NCBI RefSeq assembly: GCF_025380365.1
Contig: NZ_JAOCQF010000003.1
Location: 310,001 to 374,000, forward strand
Direction of reading: 5' to 3'
DNA: 64,000 bases
From: Albidovulum sediminis
Lineage (GTDB): Bacteria > Pseudomonadota > Alphaproteobacteria > Rhodobacterales > Rhodobacteraceae
Below are positions 12,823 through 21,357 of this stretch, piece by piece (within the stretch, counting starts at the first letter, position 1; the number at the start of each line of letters is the position of its first letter). Below the pieces are notes generated by a model. That model ran no database searches. It had not been told where the DNA came from and was given only the letters and a program-made list of their open reading frames with translations. The position numbers and the translations under genes are program-made.

Positions 12823-12880
12823 CGTAGGGCGGGCTTCAGCCCGCCATCCGATGAATTGGCGGGCTGAAGCCTGCCCTACG
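12823..12880. repeat. REPIN-like inverted pair of REP palindromes
   Basis: Two 23-bp arms (12824-12846 and 12857-12879) are inverted copies matching at 22 of 23 positions, with a 10-bp spacer. The left arm itself is a hairpin (GGCGGGCT-TC-AGCCCGCC), and the right arm folds similarly with one mismatch. This double-hairpin form is typical of REP doublets (REPINs), which are spread by RAYT transposases. It lies 18 bp before pheT. No transposase gene is in the window. Confidence 0.8.
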
Positions 12881-12897
12881 CAAACTGGGACGAAACG

Positions 12898-15306
12898 ATG
12901 AAATTCACCCTCTCCTGGCTGAAAGACCACCTCGACACCACGGCCTCGGTTACCGAGATTGCCGAGGCGCTGACCGATCTGGGGCTGGAGGTGGAGGAGG
13001 TCTCCAACCCCGCCGCGCGGCTGTCGGCCTTTACGCTCGCCAAGGTGCTGCACGCCGAACAGCACCCCGATGCCGACCGGCTGCGGGTCTGCCGGGTGAT
13101 GACGGACGAGGGCGAAAAGCAGATCGTCTGCGGCGCGCCGAACGCGCGGGCGGGGATCACGGTCGTCCTCTGCAAGCCGGGCGATTATGTCCCCGGCATC
13201 GACGTGACGCTGGGCGTCGGCAAGATCCGCGGCGTCGAGAGCCACGGCATGATGGCCTCCGAACGCGAACTTGAGCTTTCTGACGAGCACAACGGCATCA
13301 TCGAACTGCCCTCGGGCGAGGTGGGCGAGCGTTTTGTCGACTGGCTGGCGGCAAACCGCCCCGGCGCGGTGGACCCGATGATCCACATCAAGATCACCCC
13401 CAACCGCCCCGACGCGCTGGGCGTGCGCGGCATCGCCCGTGACCTTGCGGCGCGCGGCCTCGGCACGCTGAAGCCGCTGCCGATGGAGCCGGTGAAGGGC
13501 ACGTTCGACAGCCCCGTCGGCGTCGCAATCGACTCCGCGCTGAAGGACAAGGGCTGCCCGCTCTTCGCCGGCCGCACCATCCGCGGCGTAAAGAACGGCC
13601 CGTCGCCCGCCTGGCTTCAGGCGCGGCTGAAGGCCATCGGCCTGCGTCCGATCTCGGCCCTCGTCGACATCACCAACTTCTTCACCTTCGCGCTGAACCG
13701 GCCGCTTCATGTCTTCGACGTGGCCAAGGTGAAGGGCGACCTGCGCATCCACCCGGCGACGGGGGGCGAGGTACTGCTGGCGCTGGACGGCAAGACCTAT
13801 ACGCTCCGCGAGGGGATGATGGTGATCTCCGACGATCAGGGGCCGGAAAGCCTGGCCGGGATCATGGGCGGAGAGCATTCGGGCTGCACCGAGGAGACGA
13901 CCGACGTCTTCCTCGAAAGCGCCTACTGGGACCCGATCACCATTGCGGCGACGGGGCGCGCGCTGCGCATCAACTCCGACGCGCGCTACCGGTTCGAGCG
14001 CGGCGTGGACCCCGACTTCACCCTGCCGGGGCTGGAGCTTGCCACGCGGATGGTGCTCGACCTCTGCGGGGGCGAGCCGTCGCATGTCGTGATGGACGGT
14101 GCGGTGCCCGACACGGCGCGCGCCTACCGGCTGGACCCCGCACGGGTCATCAGCCTGGTCGGCATGGATATCCCCGAGGCCACGCAGCGCGCCACGCTGG
14201 AGGCGCTTGGTTTCACGATGGCGGGCGACATGGCGACCCCGCCGACCTGGCGCCCCGACATCCTGGGCGAGGCCGACCTGGTCGAGGAGGTGGCGCGGAT
14301 CGCGTCTCTGACCAAGCTGGAAGGCAAGCCGATGCGCCGTGCGCGCCCCGGCGTGCCGAAGCCGGTGCTGACGCCGATGCAGGTGCGGGAAAAGGCCGCG
14401 CGGCGGACGCTGGCGGCTCTGGGCTACAACGAATGTGTCACCTACTCCTTCATCGACGGTGCCTCAGCCGCGCTGTTCGGGGGCGGAACCGAAGCGACTC
14501 GGCTGGAAAACCCGATCTCGTCGGAAATGACGCACATGCGGCCCGACCTGTTGCCGGGCCTCTTGCAGGCCGCGGCGCGCAACCAGGCGCGGGGCTTCAT
14601 GGACCTTGCGCTGTTCGAGGTGGGCCCTGCCTTCGCCGGTGGCGAACCGGGAGAGCAGGAACTGCAGGCGGCGGGACTTCTGGTCGGTGCCACGGCCCCA
14701 CGCGACCCCTACGGCTCGCGCCGGGCGGTGGATCTCTACGACGCGAAGGCCGATGCGGAGGCCGTCCTGTCTGCACTTGGCGCGCCCGCCAAGGTGCAGA
14801 TCAGCCGCAAGGTCGCGGGCTGGTGGCATCCAGGCCGTTCGGGCGTGATCGGGCTTGGCCCCAACGCGCTTGCAACCTTCGGCGAGGTGCATCCGAAGAT
14901 CCTCAGGGCGATGGACGTGAAGGGGCCGGCGGTGGCCTTCACCCTCCATGTCGCGCGCATCCCCTTCCCCAAGGTCAGGACCGCGACCCGGCCCGCGCTG
15001 GCTGTTTCCGACCTGCAGGCGGTCGAGCGCGATTTCGCCTTCGTGGTGGACGAGGGTGTGGAGGCGCTGACGCTCGTCAACGCGGCGCAGGGCGCCGACA
15101 AGGCGCTGATCGAGGAGGTTCGCGTCTTCGACCAGTTCACCGGCGAGAGGGCAGAGGCGCAGATGGGCGCGGGCCGGAAATCGCTTGCCATCACGGTGCG
15201 GCTGCAGCCCCGCGACCGGACGCTGACCGACGAAGAGATCGAGGCGGTCAGCGCGAAGATCGTCGAGAAGGTCGCCAAGGCCACCGGCGGCACCCTGCGG
15301 GGATAA
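12898..15306 (+). CDS. pheT: Phenylalanyl-tRNA synthetase beta subunit
   Basis: An 802-residue protein with the standard domain order. An EMAP/tRNA-binding domain spans about 40-150 (VCGAPNARAGITVVLCKPGD), then B3/B4 editing, B5 and core catalytic-like domains. A C-terminal ferredoxin-fold anticodon-binding domain spans about 705-801 (AVERDFAFVVDEG, SLAITVRLQPRDRTLTDEEI). It pairs with PheS to recognise tRNA-Phe and edit Tyr-tRNA-Phe. The REPIN-like repeat lies immediately upstream. It ends 14 bp from the convergent LysR gene. Confidence 0.97.
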   Translation: MKFTLSWLKDHLDTTASVTEIAEALTDLGLEVEEVSNPAARLSAFTLAKVLHAEQHPDADRLRVCRVMTDEGEKQIVCGAPNARAGITVVLCKPGDYVPGIDVTLGVGKIRGVESHGMMASERELELSDEHNGIIELPSGEVGERFVDWLAANRPGAVDPMIHIKITPNRPDALGVRGIARDLAARGLGTLKPLPMEPVKGTFDSPVGVAIDSALKDKGCPLFAGRTIRGVKNGPSPAWLQARLKAIGLRPISALVDITNFFTFALNRPLHVFDVAKVKGDLRIHPATGGEVLLALDGKTYTLREGMMVISDDQGPESLAGIMGGEHSGCTEETTDVFLESAYWDPITIAATGRALRINSDARYRFERGVDPDFTLPGLELATRMVLDLCGGEPSHVVMDGAVPDTARAYRLDPARVISLVGMDIPEATQRATLEALGFTMAGDMATPPTWRPDILGEADLVEEVARIASLTKLEGKPMRRARPGVPKPVLTPMQVREKAARRTLAALGYNECVTYSFIDGASAALFGGGTEATRLENPISSEMTHMRPDLLPGLLQAAARNQARGFMDLALFEVGPAFAGGEPGEQELQAAGLLVGATAPRDPYGSRRAVDLYDAKADAEAVLSALGAPAKVQISRKVAGWWHPGRSGVIGLGPNALATFGEVHPKILRAMDVKGPAVAFTLHVARIPFPKVRTATRPALAVSDLQAVERDFAFVVDEGVEALTLVNAAQGADKALIEEVRVFDQFTGERAEAQMGAGRKSLAITVRLQPRDRTLTDEEIEAVSAKIVEKVAKATGGTLRG

Positions 15307-15320
15307 CGGTGGGCGGAATC

Positions 15321-16244
15321 TCAGGGCGGTGACGCCCGCGCCGCGGCCAGCCGATCCAGTTCCGCCCCCAGCAGCGGCGCGGCGAAGTCGACGAAGGCCC
15401 GCACCTTCGGCGCCACGAGCCGGGAATGCGGATAGACCAGGTTCACCGGCAGTTCGGGCTGCCGGTCGTCTGCCAGCACCTCGACCAGCCTGCGGTCGCG
15501 GATCTGGTCCTGAACCATGTAGGACAGCGCCGGGGCGATCCCATGGCCCTGCTGGGCAGCCTCGATCGCGGTCAGGGCGTCGTTGACCTCGAACGCGGGG
15601 GCGAGCGGGAAGCTGACCTGGCGGGCGCCATCGTGGTAGCGCCATTCCCGCAGCGGCATCAGCCCGGTAAACCCGATGAACCGGTGTTCCTTCAACTCGA
15701 TGGGCACATCGGGGCAGCCGTTCTGTTCCAGGTATCCAGGGCTGGCGACCAGCAGGCGGCGCACTGCGCCAACGCGCCGGGCGATCAACCCCGAGTCGGG
15801 AAGCGGGCCGATGCGAACGGCGAGGTCGATCCCTTCCTCGACCAGGTTCGCCACGCGATCAAGAAGCAGCATCGACGCGGTCACGCGCGGGTTCCGTCCA
15901 AGGAAACGCCAGACCACGGGCGCAAGAACGGATCGGCCGAATGACACCGAGGCGGTCAGCGTCAGGTGCCCATGCGGCACCGTCGCCTCTCCGGCCGCCT
16001 CGCGCTGGGCCGTTTCCAGATCAGCCAGGATGCGGCGCGCGCTGGCCAGAAAACGTTCGCCCGCCTCCGTCGTCGTCAGGCTGCGGGTGGTCCGGTTGAA
16101 CAGCCGTGCCCCCAGACGGTCCTCAAGCGATGCGACGGCGCGTGTCACTGCGGGCGGAGACAGGCGCAACCGCGAAGCCGCGCGGGAAAGGCTTCCCGCG
16201 TCCGCCACCGCGACCAGAACCTCAAGCTCGTGCAGGCGGTCCAT
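15321..16244 (-). CDS. LysR-family transcriptional regulator
   Basis: 307 residues from the ATG at 16244 (MDRLHELEVLVAVADAGSLS). The N-terminal winged helix-turn-helix spans about 1-60 (SRAASRLRLSPPAVTRAVAS) and a periplasmic-binding-like effector domain spans about 90-300. It belongs to the subgroup with the RLFNRTTRSLTTTEAG linker. It is divergent from a cluster of small redox or detoxification genes starting at 16370 and probably controls them; the effector is unknown. Confidence 0.9.
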   Translation of the reverse strand: MDRLHELEVLVAVADAGSLSRAASRLRLSPPAVTRAVASLEDRLGARLFNRTTRSLTTTEAGERFLASARRILADLETAQREAAGEATVPHGHLTLTASVSFGRSVLAPVVWRFLGRNPRVTASMLLLDRVANLVEEGIDLAVRIGPLPDSGLIARRVGAVRRLLVASPGYLEQNGCPDVPIELKEHRFIGFTGLMPLREWRYHDGARQVSFPLAPAFEVNDALTAIEAAQQGHGIAPALSYMVQDQIRDRRLVEVLADDRQPELPVNLVYPHSRLVAPKVRAFVDFAAPLLGAELDRLAAARASPP

Positions 16245-16247
16245 ATA

Positions 16248-16264
16248 ATTCCACCATTCGGAAT
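16248..16264. promoter_or_regulatory. Candidate LysR operator
   Basis: The inverted repeat ATTCC-N7-GGAAT (extended arms ATAATTCC/GGAATAAT, one mismatch) lies directly upstream of the LysR start codon in the AT-rich divergent promoter region. Its location fits autoregulation plus control of the 16370 gene. Confidence 0.4.
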
Positions 16265-16369
16265 AATGTATTGCCAATATCATCTATTCTTCCACAATCA
16301 ACAATACCTCATCTTGCGTGGCAGCGGCGCCCGACAACGCCCGATTCCGATCACGCAAGGAGAACCCAC

Positions 16370-16915
16370 ATGGCCCGTGTAGCCGTCATCGACCCGAATA
16401 CCGCCAGCGGAGACGCCAAGGCGCTGCTGGACGCCGTTCAGTCCGCTCTGGGGATGGTCCCCAACTTCATCCGCGTTCTGGCGAACTCTCCCGCGGCGCT
16501 GCAGGCGTTCCTCGGGCTGCACGGCATCGCCGGTGCGGGCGCGCTCGACCCCAAGACGCGCGAGCGCATCGCGCTGTCGGTGGCCGAGCAGAACGCCTGC
16601 CAGTACTGCGTCTCTGCCCATACCGCGATCGGCCGCAAGACCGGTCTCGACAACGAAGAGATGCTGGCGAACCGCGCCGGCCGTTCCTCCGACGCCAAGG
16701 CCGCGGCCGCGCTGACCTTCGCGCGCGCGCTGGTTGAACATACCGGCCAGGTCACCGGGGCCGAAATGGATGCGGTGCGCGCCGCAGGCCATTCGGACGG
16801 CGAGATCATCGAGATCATCACCCATGTGGCGATGAACATCTTCACCAACATCCTGGGCAGGGCCACGCAGGTCGAGATCGACTTTCCCAAGATCGAACTG
16901 AACCGCACCGCCTGA
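16370..16915 (+). CDS. Carboxymuconolactone decarboxylase/AhpD-family protein
   Basis: 181 residues from the ATG at 16370, preceded by AAGGAGA. The alpha-helical AhpD fold carries the redox motif CQYCVSAH around residues 80-87, with the usual upstream Glu (VAEQNA). Proteins of this type reduce peroxides through a Cys pair, with a His acting in proton relay. It is the first gene of the LysR-divergent cluster. A peroxidase-related role fits better than aromatic-ring decarboxylation, but the substrate is unknown. Two paralogues lie at 20685 and 21358. Confidence 0.85.
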   Translation: MARVAVIDPNTASGDAKALLDAVQSALGMVPNFIRVLANSPAALQAFLGLHGIAGAGALDPKTRERIALSVAEQNACQYCVSAHTAIGRKTGLDNEEMLANRAGRSSDAKAAAALTFARALVEHTGQVTGAEMDAVRAAGHSDGEIIEIITHVAMNIFTNILGRATQVEIDFPKIELNRTA

Positions 16916-16967
16916 GTTCGTCCCCGGCCGCAGGGCCGGGGCAAACCATTTCATGAAAGGGACGCCG

Positions 16968-17930
16968 ATGCTCCGTCTTACCCGCCGCGGCTTTGCCGCC
17001 TCTCTTGCCGCCCTGCCGCTTGCAGCGGCTGCGCCGACCGCGCTTCAGGCGCGCTCGACCGGCCCGCTGCCCCGGCTGCCCGTCGTCGCCCGCTACCAGA
17101 TCGGCCGGTTCGAAGTGACGGTCATCTCGGACGGCTACATCGACTTCCCCTTCGACTTCTTCACCGGGGCCACACCGGACCAGGCCCGCGCAGCGGCCGG
17201 CGCCGTTCATGCGGCGGGCGTGGACGGGGTCCGCGGCAGCTTCTCGACCTATCTCATCAATGACGGGGAGCGTTACATCCTTGTCGACAGCGGGCCGGCC
17301 GGCACGGTCAGCGCGACCTCGGGCTACCTGCCCGAAACGCTCGCCTTCCTCGGTGTCGCACCCACCGACATAGACGCCGTGATCCTGACCCACGCCCATA
17401 TCGACCACATCGGCGGCATGATCGCGGGAGGCCGGAACAACTACCCCGAAGCAGAGGTCTTCATCGACCGGCGCGACCTCGCGGCCTTCACCGATCCCTC
17501 GATCGAGGCGCGGGCGCCGGAGATCACGAAGTCGAGCTTTGCGGCGACGCAGGAACTGGCACGCCTTTATCCGCGGCTTCAGCCGATCGACGGCGATCGC
17601 GAAATCTCGCGCGGGGTTTCCGTCTTCGACCTTTCCGGGCACACCCCCGGCCAGATCGGCGTCAGGATCGAGGATGAGGGGCAGTCTCTCAATCTTGTGT
17701 CCGACATGCTGTTCCATCCGGCTGCCCACCCGGCTATTCCGGGCTTCGGCATCATCTTCGAGATGGACAAGGACGCCGCCGATGCCGCGCGCGCCCGCTT
17801 CTTCCCAAAGGCCGCCGACGAGGGACTGCTCTTGGCCGCGACGCACATGCCGTTCCCCGGCGTCGGCCGGATCGTCAGTGATGCGGGCGCGCTGAAATGG
17901 CTTCCCGCCGACTGGTCCTACGTCGGCTGA
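16968..17930 (+). CDS. Exported metallo-beta-lactamase-fold hydrolase
   Basis: 320 residues from the ATG at 16968 (AAGGGA upstream); another in-frame ATG is 15 bp upstream. The N-terminus has a twin-arginine signal (TRRGFAAS plus a hydrophobic stretch and an ALQA cleavage region), so it is probably exported folded. The zinc motif HAHIDHIGG lies near residue 146; later ligand candidates are in SGHTPGQ and ATHMPFPG. The overall order resembles quorum-quenching lactonase-like or MBL-fold hydrolases. The substrate cannot be read from sequence. It follows the CMD gene by about 50 bp and precedes an NTF2-like gene, probably in one operon. Confidence 0.85.
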   Translation: MLRLTRRGFAASLAALPLAAAAPTALQARSTGPLPRLPVVARYQIGRFEVTVISDGYIDFPFDFFTGATPDQARAAAGAVHAAGVDGVRGSFSTYLINDGERYILVDSGPAGTVSATSGYLPETLAFLGVAPTDIDAVILTHAHIDHIGGMIAGGRNNYPEAEVFIDRRDLAAFTDPSIEARAPEITKSSFAATQELARLYPRLQPIDGDREISRGVSVFDLSGHTPGQIGVRIEDEGQSLNLVSDMLFHPAAHPAIPGFGIIFEMDKDAADAARARFFPKAADEGLLLAATHMPFPGVGRIVSDAGALKWLPADWSYVG

Positions 17931-17970
17931 ACCCGCTACACCTTTGCAACGTCTAGAGGAGACCTGAACC

Positions 17971-18459
17971 ATGTCCCAAGCCACCCTGCCCGAAGGTGCG
18001 CGTCCGCCCCTGCCGCCCTTCACCCTCGAAACGGCCATCACCAAGGTGCGCATGGCCGAGGATGCCTGGAACTCGCGCGATCCGCAGCGCGTGTCCCTGG
18101 CCTATACCGAAGACAGCCAGTGGCGGAACCGGGCCGAGTTCCTGACCGGCCGCGCCGAGATCGTCGCCTTCCTGACCCGCAAATGGGCGCGCGAGATCGA
18201 GTACCGGCTGGTCAAGGAGATCTGGGCTTTCACCGACAATCGGATCGCCGTGCGCTTTGCCTACGAATGGCGCGACGATGCGGGCAACTGGTATCGCAGC
18301 CATGGCAACGAAAACTGGGAATTCGACGAGCGCGGACTGATGCGGCGGCGACTGGCAAGCATCAACGACCAGCCGATCAAGGAATCCGACCGCCGCTTCC
18401 TCTGGGCGTCCGGCCCCCGTCCCGCCGACCATCCCGGTCTGTCCGACCTGGGCCTTTGA
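17971..18459 (+). CDS. NTF2-like protein (DUF1348)
   Basis: 162 residues with the DUF1348/SnoaL-like alpha-beta barrel pattern. It includes [20 protein letters not shown] near residues 27-46, the conserved [14 protein letters not shown], and [21 protein letters not shown] precedes the ATG. Family members often accompany CMD and PNPOx-like genes. The cone-shaped pocket suggests small-molecule binding or isomerase-type chemistry, but no function is established. Cytoplasmic; no signal peptide. Confidence 0.8.
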   Translation: MSQATLPEGARPPLPPFTLETAITKVRMAEDAWNSRDPQRVSLAYTEDSQWRNRAEFLTGRAEIVAFLTRKWAREIEYRLVKEIWAFTDNRIAVRFAYEWRDDAGNWYRSHGNENWEFDERGLMRRRLASINDQPIKESDRRFLWASGPRPADHPGLSDLGL

Positions 18460-18489
18460 CGGGCGCGCCCACCCGAAAAGGAGAATGAG

Positions 18490-19035
18490 ATGCCACACGG
18501 ATTTGCCGAGATCGCCTTCACGCCTACCGTGAAGCGGATTCAGGAAGACATGGGAAGCCGGGCCGCCTATGCCCGCATGGAAGACGTGCCGGTCCCGGTG
18601 AACGTGCGGCTCGAAGACGCCGAGGCGGACTTCATCCAGGCCCGCGACTCTATGTACATGGCGACGGTGGGTGAAACCGGCTGGCCCTACATCCAGCACC
18701 GTGGCGGGCCGAGGGGATTCATCCGGGTACTCGATGAAGCGACGCTCGGCTTTGCCGATTTCCGCGGCAATCGCCAGTATGTCAGCGTCGGCAACCTTCA
18801 GACGAACGACCGGGTGTCGATCTTCTTCATGGACTATCCGAACCGCCGGCGGCTGAAACTGTTCGGTCGCGCGCGGGTCATCGGATCGGAACAGGCGGAA
18901 ATCCTGGCCCGGCTCGAGGTGCCCGACTACCGCGCGCGGGTCGAACGCGGCATCCTGATCTCGGTCTCGGGCTTCGACTGGAACTGCCCGCAGCACATCA
19001 CCGAGCGCTTCTCGGCCGCGGACGCGGCTGTCTAG
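18490..19035 (+). CDS. Pyridoxamine 5-phosphate oxidase-family flavoprotein
   Basis: 181 residues. The split-barrel FMN-binding fold is seen in MYMATVGETGWPYIQHRGGP (residues about 56-75) and RQYVSVGNLQTNDRVSIFFM. AAGGAGAATGAG precedes the ATG. The C-terminal segment SGFDWNCPQHITERF is typical of the PNPOx-like proteins found beside CMD and NTF2 genes, not of PdxH itself. It is likely an FMN- or F420-type reductase acting on a reactive small molecule. It is the last gene before a strong hairpin at 19043. Confidence 0.82.
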   Translation: MPHGFAEIAFTPTVKRIQEDMGSRAAYARMEDVPVPVNVRLEDAEADFIQARDSMYMATVGETGWPYIQHRGGPRGFIRVLDEATLGFADFRGNRQYVSVGNLQTNDRVSIFFMDYPNRRRLKLFGRARVIGSEQAEILARLEVPDYRARVERGILISVSGFDWNCPQHITERFSAADAAV

Positions 19036-19042
19036 ACCGAAC

Positions 19043-19083
19043 TGTCAGGGGCGGCCGCGAAACCCACCGGGCCGCCCCTGACA
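19043..19083 (+). terminator. Strong hairpin ending the LysR-linked operon
   Basis: A perfect 14-bp stem (TGTCAGGGGCGGCC with its complement) encloses a 13-nt loop just after the PNPOx-like gene. The T-tract is poor (TCACTTTCC), so it may act as a terminator or as mRNA end protection. Confidence 0.6.
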
Positions 19084-19171
19084 TCACTTTCCAGCGAGCG
19101 GCGTAACATCCGGCACGCTCAACTGTCATCTTTCCCGGGCGCGCCTGAAGCCCGACCATGCGGAGAGTGAC

Positions 19172-20188
19172 ATGACCCGGACAGAGACCCGCCGAGGAAC
19201 CCCGCGCAAGGGCTTCGGCCTGCTGTTCACCCGCCGCGCCGCCATGGCGCTTGGCCTGATGGCCGTCGCCGGTTCCGCGCTGGGTCAGGAGGCGGCGTTC
19301 CGCGCGGCCTGGCCGGAGACCGACTTTTCGCGCACCGCGATCGACCTTGGAGACGTGATGGCCGGCGGCCCCCCGAAAGACGGGATCCCCGCCATCTCGG
19401 ACCCGCGCTTCATCGCCGCCGCGCAGGAAACGCGATTGGCCGACCGCGAGCCCGTCATGACCGTGCGCCCGGAAAACGGCCCCGCGCGGGCCTATCCCAT
19501 CCGCTACCTGATGTGGCACGAGATCGTGAATGACGTGGTCGACGGGCAGCCGGTCGCCGTCACCTTCTGCCCGCTGTGCAATACCGGCATGGTCTTCGAC
19601 CGGCGGGTGGGCAGCACAACGCTCAGCTTCGGTGTGTCGGGACTGCTGCGAAACTCCGACATGATCATGTATGACCGCGAAACCGAAAGCTGGTGGCAGC
19701 AGGCGCTGGGCGAAGGCATCGTCGGGCGCCACACCGGCAGCAAGCTGACCCAGTTGCCCGCGCGGATGGAAAGCTGGTCGGTGTTCCGGTCGGCCGATCC
19801 CGACGGGCTGGTGATGGATGAACCGGACTGGTCGCGCGCCTACGGCAGCAACCCCTATGTCGGGTACGACACGTCCCGCCCGTTCCTTTACGACGGGGAA
19901 AACCCGCCGCACGGCATCAATCCGCTGGAACGGGTGATCCGGGTCGGCAACCGTGCCTGGCCGATGACGCGCCTGATCGAGGAACGCCGGATCGAAGAGG
20001 CCGGCGTGGTCCTGACCTGGGAAGAGGGTCAAGCCTCTGCGCTGGACGGCCCCGTTATCGGCACGGGGCGAGAGGTTGGAAACGTCAACGTGCTTGACAG
20101 GGAAGGCCGCGATGTCATCCACGACATTCCCTTTGCCTTCGCGTTCCACGCCTTCCATCCGCGCGGCGAATGGATGATCGCGAAGTGA
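19172..20188 (+). CDS. DUF3179 domain-containing protein
   Basis: 338 residues. The N-terminus has an Arg-rich region and TRRAAMALGLMAVAGSALG, a likely Tat or Sec export signal. The DUF3179 core includes AYPIRYLMWHEIVNDVV, then FCPLCNTGMVFDRR with a CxxC pair near residue 134, and FGVSGLLRNSDMIMYDRETES. The CxxC motif suggests thiol redox activity or metal binding in the periplasm; no biochemical function is known. The next gene overlaps its end by 19 bp, indicating coupling. Confidence 0.85.
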   Translation: MTRTETRRGTPRKGFGLLFTRRAAMALGLMAVAGSALGQEAAFRAAWPETDFSRTAIDLGDVMAGGPPKDGIPAISDPRFIAAAQETRLADREPVMTVRPENGPARAYPIRYLMWHEIVNDVVDGQPVAVTFCPLCNTGMVFDRRVGSTTLSFGVSGLLRNSDMIMYDRETESWWQQALGEGIVGRHTGSKLTQLPARMESWSVFRSADPDGLVMDEPDWSRAYGSNPYVGYDTSRPFLYDGENPPHGINPLERVIRVGNRAWPMTRLIEERRIEEAGVVLTWEEGQASALDGPVIGTGREVGNVNVLDREGRDVIHDIPFAFAFHAFHPRGEWMIAK

Positions 20189-20700
20189 AGGCGGCCGGCT
20201 GGAAGGAAGCCGTCCTGACGAGCTTCAGCCGATGCGCCTTTGCGGCAACGCTCCTGCCCTGGTTCGCCATCTCGGCGCTGTCGCGGTTTCCGGGGCATGA
20301 CCTGTCTATGGGCCCGGCCGTGGACGGCTGGTTCGTCACGATCGGGGCGGTTTATGCCTATCTGCCCGATACAGTTGCGACGGGACAAGCGGCGCCGGGC
20401 ACGGCCGGAATGGTGTATGTCGCGGGAATGAGCCTGGCCGAACTGGTCCTGCCTGTTCTGATCGTGGCGGGACTTGCCGCGCGATGGGCGGCCGTCGGCC
20501 TTGTCCTGCACCAGGCAATCGCCATGGCGATGGCGTCCTCGTCAGGTTGGGCTGGCGCGCTGTTCGACGCCAGCCCGTTCGACATGTTGCCAGACCAGTT
20601 GCTGCTGTGGTGCGCGCTTCTGGCCCCGGTGATGATCCATGGCGCCGGGCCCCTGTCGCTGGACGCGGGCCTTCGGCGCCTGTTTCAGGCCAGGGCGTAG
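20170..20700 (+). CDS. DoxX-like integral membrane protein
   Basis: 176 residues with four hydrophobic helices (about 15-40, 50-68, 78-110 and 135-160), resembling the DoxX/SURF4-type four-helix family linked to thiol or quinone redox. The start overlaps the end of the DUF3179 gene, so translation is probably coupled. The 3-prime end overlaps the convergent CMD gene by 16 bp. The family call rests on topology and on residues such as GMSLAELVLPVLIVAGL; sequence similarity is modest. Confidence 0.65.
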   Translation: MDDREVKAAGWKEAVLTSFSRCAFAATLLPWFAISALSRFPGHDLSMGPAVDGWFVTIGAVYAYLPDTVATGQAAPGTAGMVYVAGMSLAELVLPVLIVAGLAARWAAVGLVLHQAIAMAMASSSGWAGALFDASPFDMLPDQLLLWCALLAPVMIHGAGPLSLDAGLRRLFQARA

Positions 20701-21251
20701 GGCGCGAACACGGCATCCACCGGCGTGGCCGCCAGATGGTTCACGGTGTTGGAAATCGACTTGCAGGCGATCGCAAGGACCACGCCCAGCACCTGGCTCT
20801 CTCCATATCCGGCGGCGAGGAAGGCATCGACCGCCGCACGGCCGGGATTGCCGCGCGACACCAGCATCGCCTCGGTGAACACCGCCACCGCGCGCAGTTT
20901 CGGGTCCGGCAGGTCGCCGCCCGCGCGCAAGGCCGCAAGGCTGTCGGCGGGCACGCCCGACTTGCGGTCGGCGATCATCGAATGCGCCGCAAGGCAGTAG
21001 CTGCACCCGTTCACCCGGCTGATGGTCAGGAAGACGGTTTCCTGTTCCGCCGGCGTGAAGCCCGATGCCTGGCGGAAGCCGTCGTAGCTGCCCAGATAGG
21101 TGGCCAGAAGCGGCGCCAGATTGGCCATGTAGCCGTACATGTTCGGCACGAAGCCAAGGCGCGCCTTGGCGCCGGCCAGAAGAGCCTGTGCTTCGCCGTC
21201 CGAGCCATCGATCTGGACGGGCGACATGTCGAGGAGTGGTGTCCTGGTCAT
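20685..21251 (-). CDS. Carboxymuconolactone decarboxylase/AhpD-family protein
   Basis: 188 residues from the ATG at 21251 (MTRTPLLDMSPVQIDGSDGE); an upstream in-frame ATG would add 21 residues with no family support. The AhpD motif is INGCSYCLAAHSMIAD-like (SRVNGCSYCLAAHSM, near residue 90), with the two Cys and the His of alkylhydroperoxidase-type enzymes. It is convergent with and overlaps the DoxX-like gene. It is the second of three family members within about 5.6 kb; sequence differences show old paralogues, not recent copies. Confidence 0.85.
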   Translation of the reverse strand: MTRTPLLDMSPVQIDGSDGEAQALLAGAKARLGFVPNMYGYMANLAPLLATYLGSYDGFRQASGFTPAEQETVFLTISRVNGCSYCLAAHSMIADRKSGVPADSLAALRAGGDLPDPKLRAVAVFTEAMLVSRGNPGRAAVDAFLAAGYGESQVLGVVLAIACKSISNTVNHLAATPVDAVFAPYALA

Positions 21252-21357
21252 GAGATTTCCAATGGTTTGAGACAGGACACCGCATATCGCGCCCGCGGGT
21301 GTATCGAAACTCACATCCCCGGCGCGCGGTTCAAATTGAGGTGAGGGCGCCGCGCGC

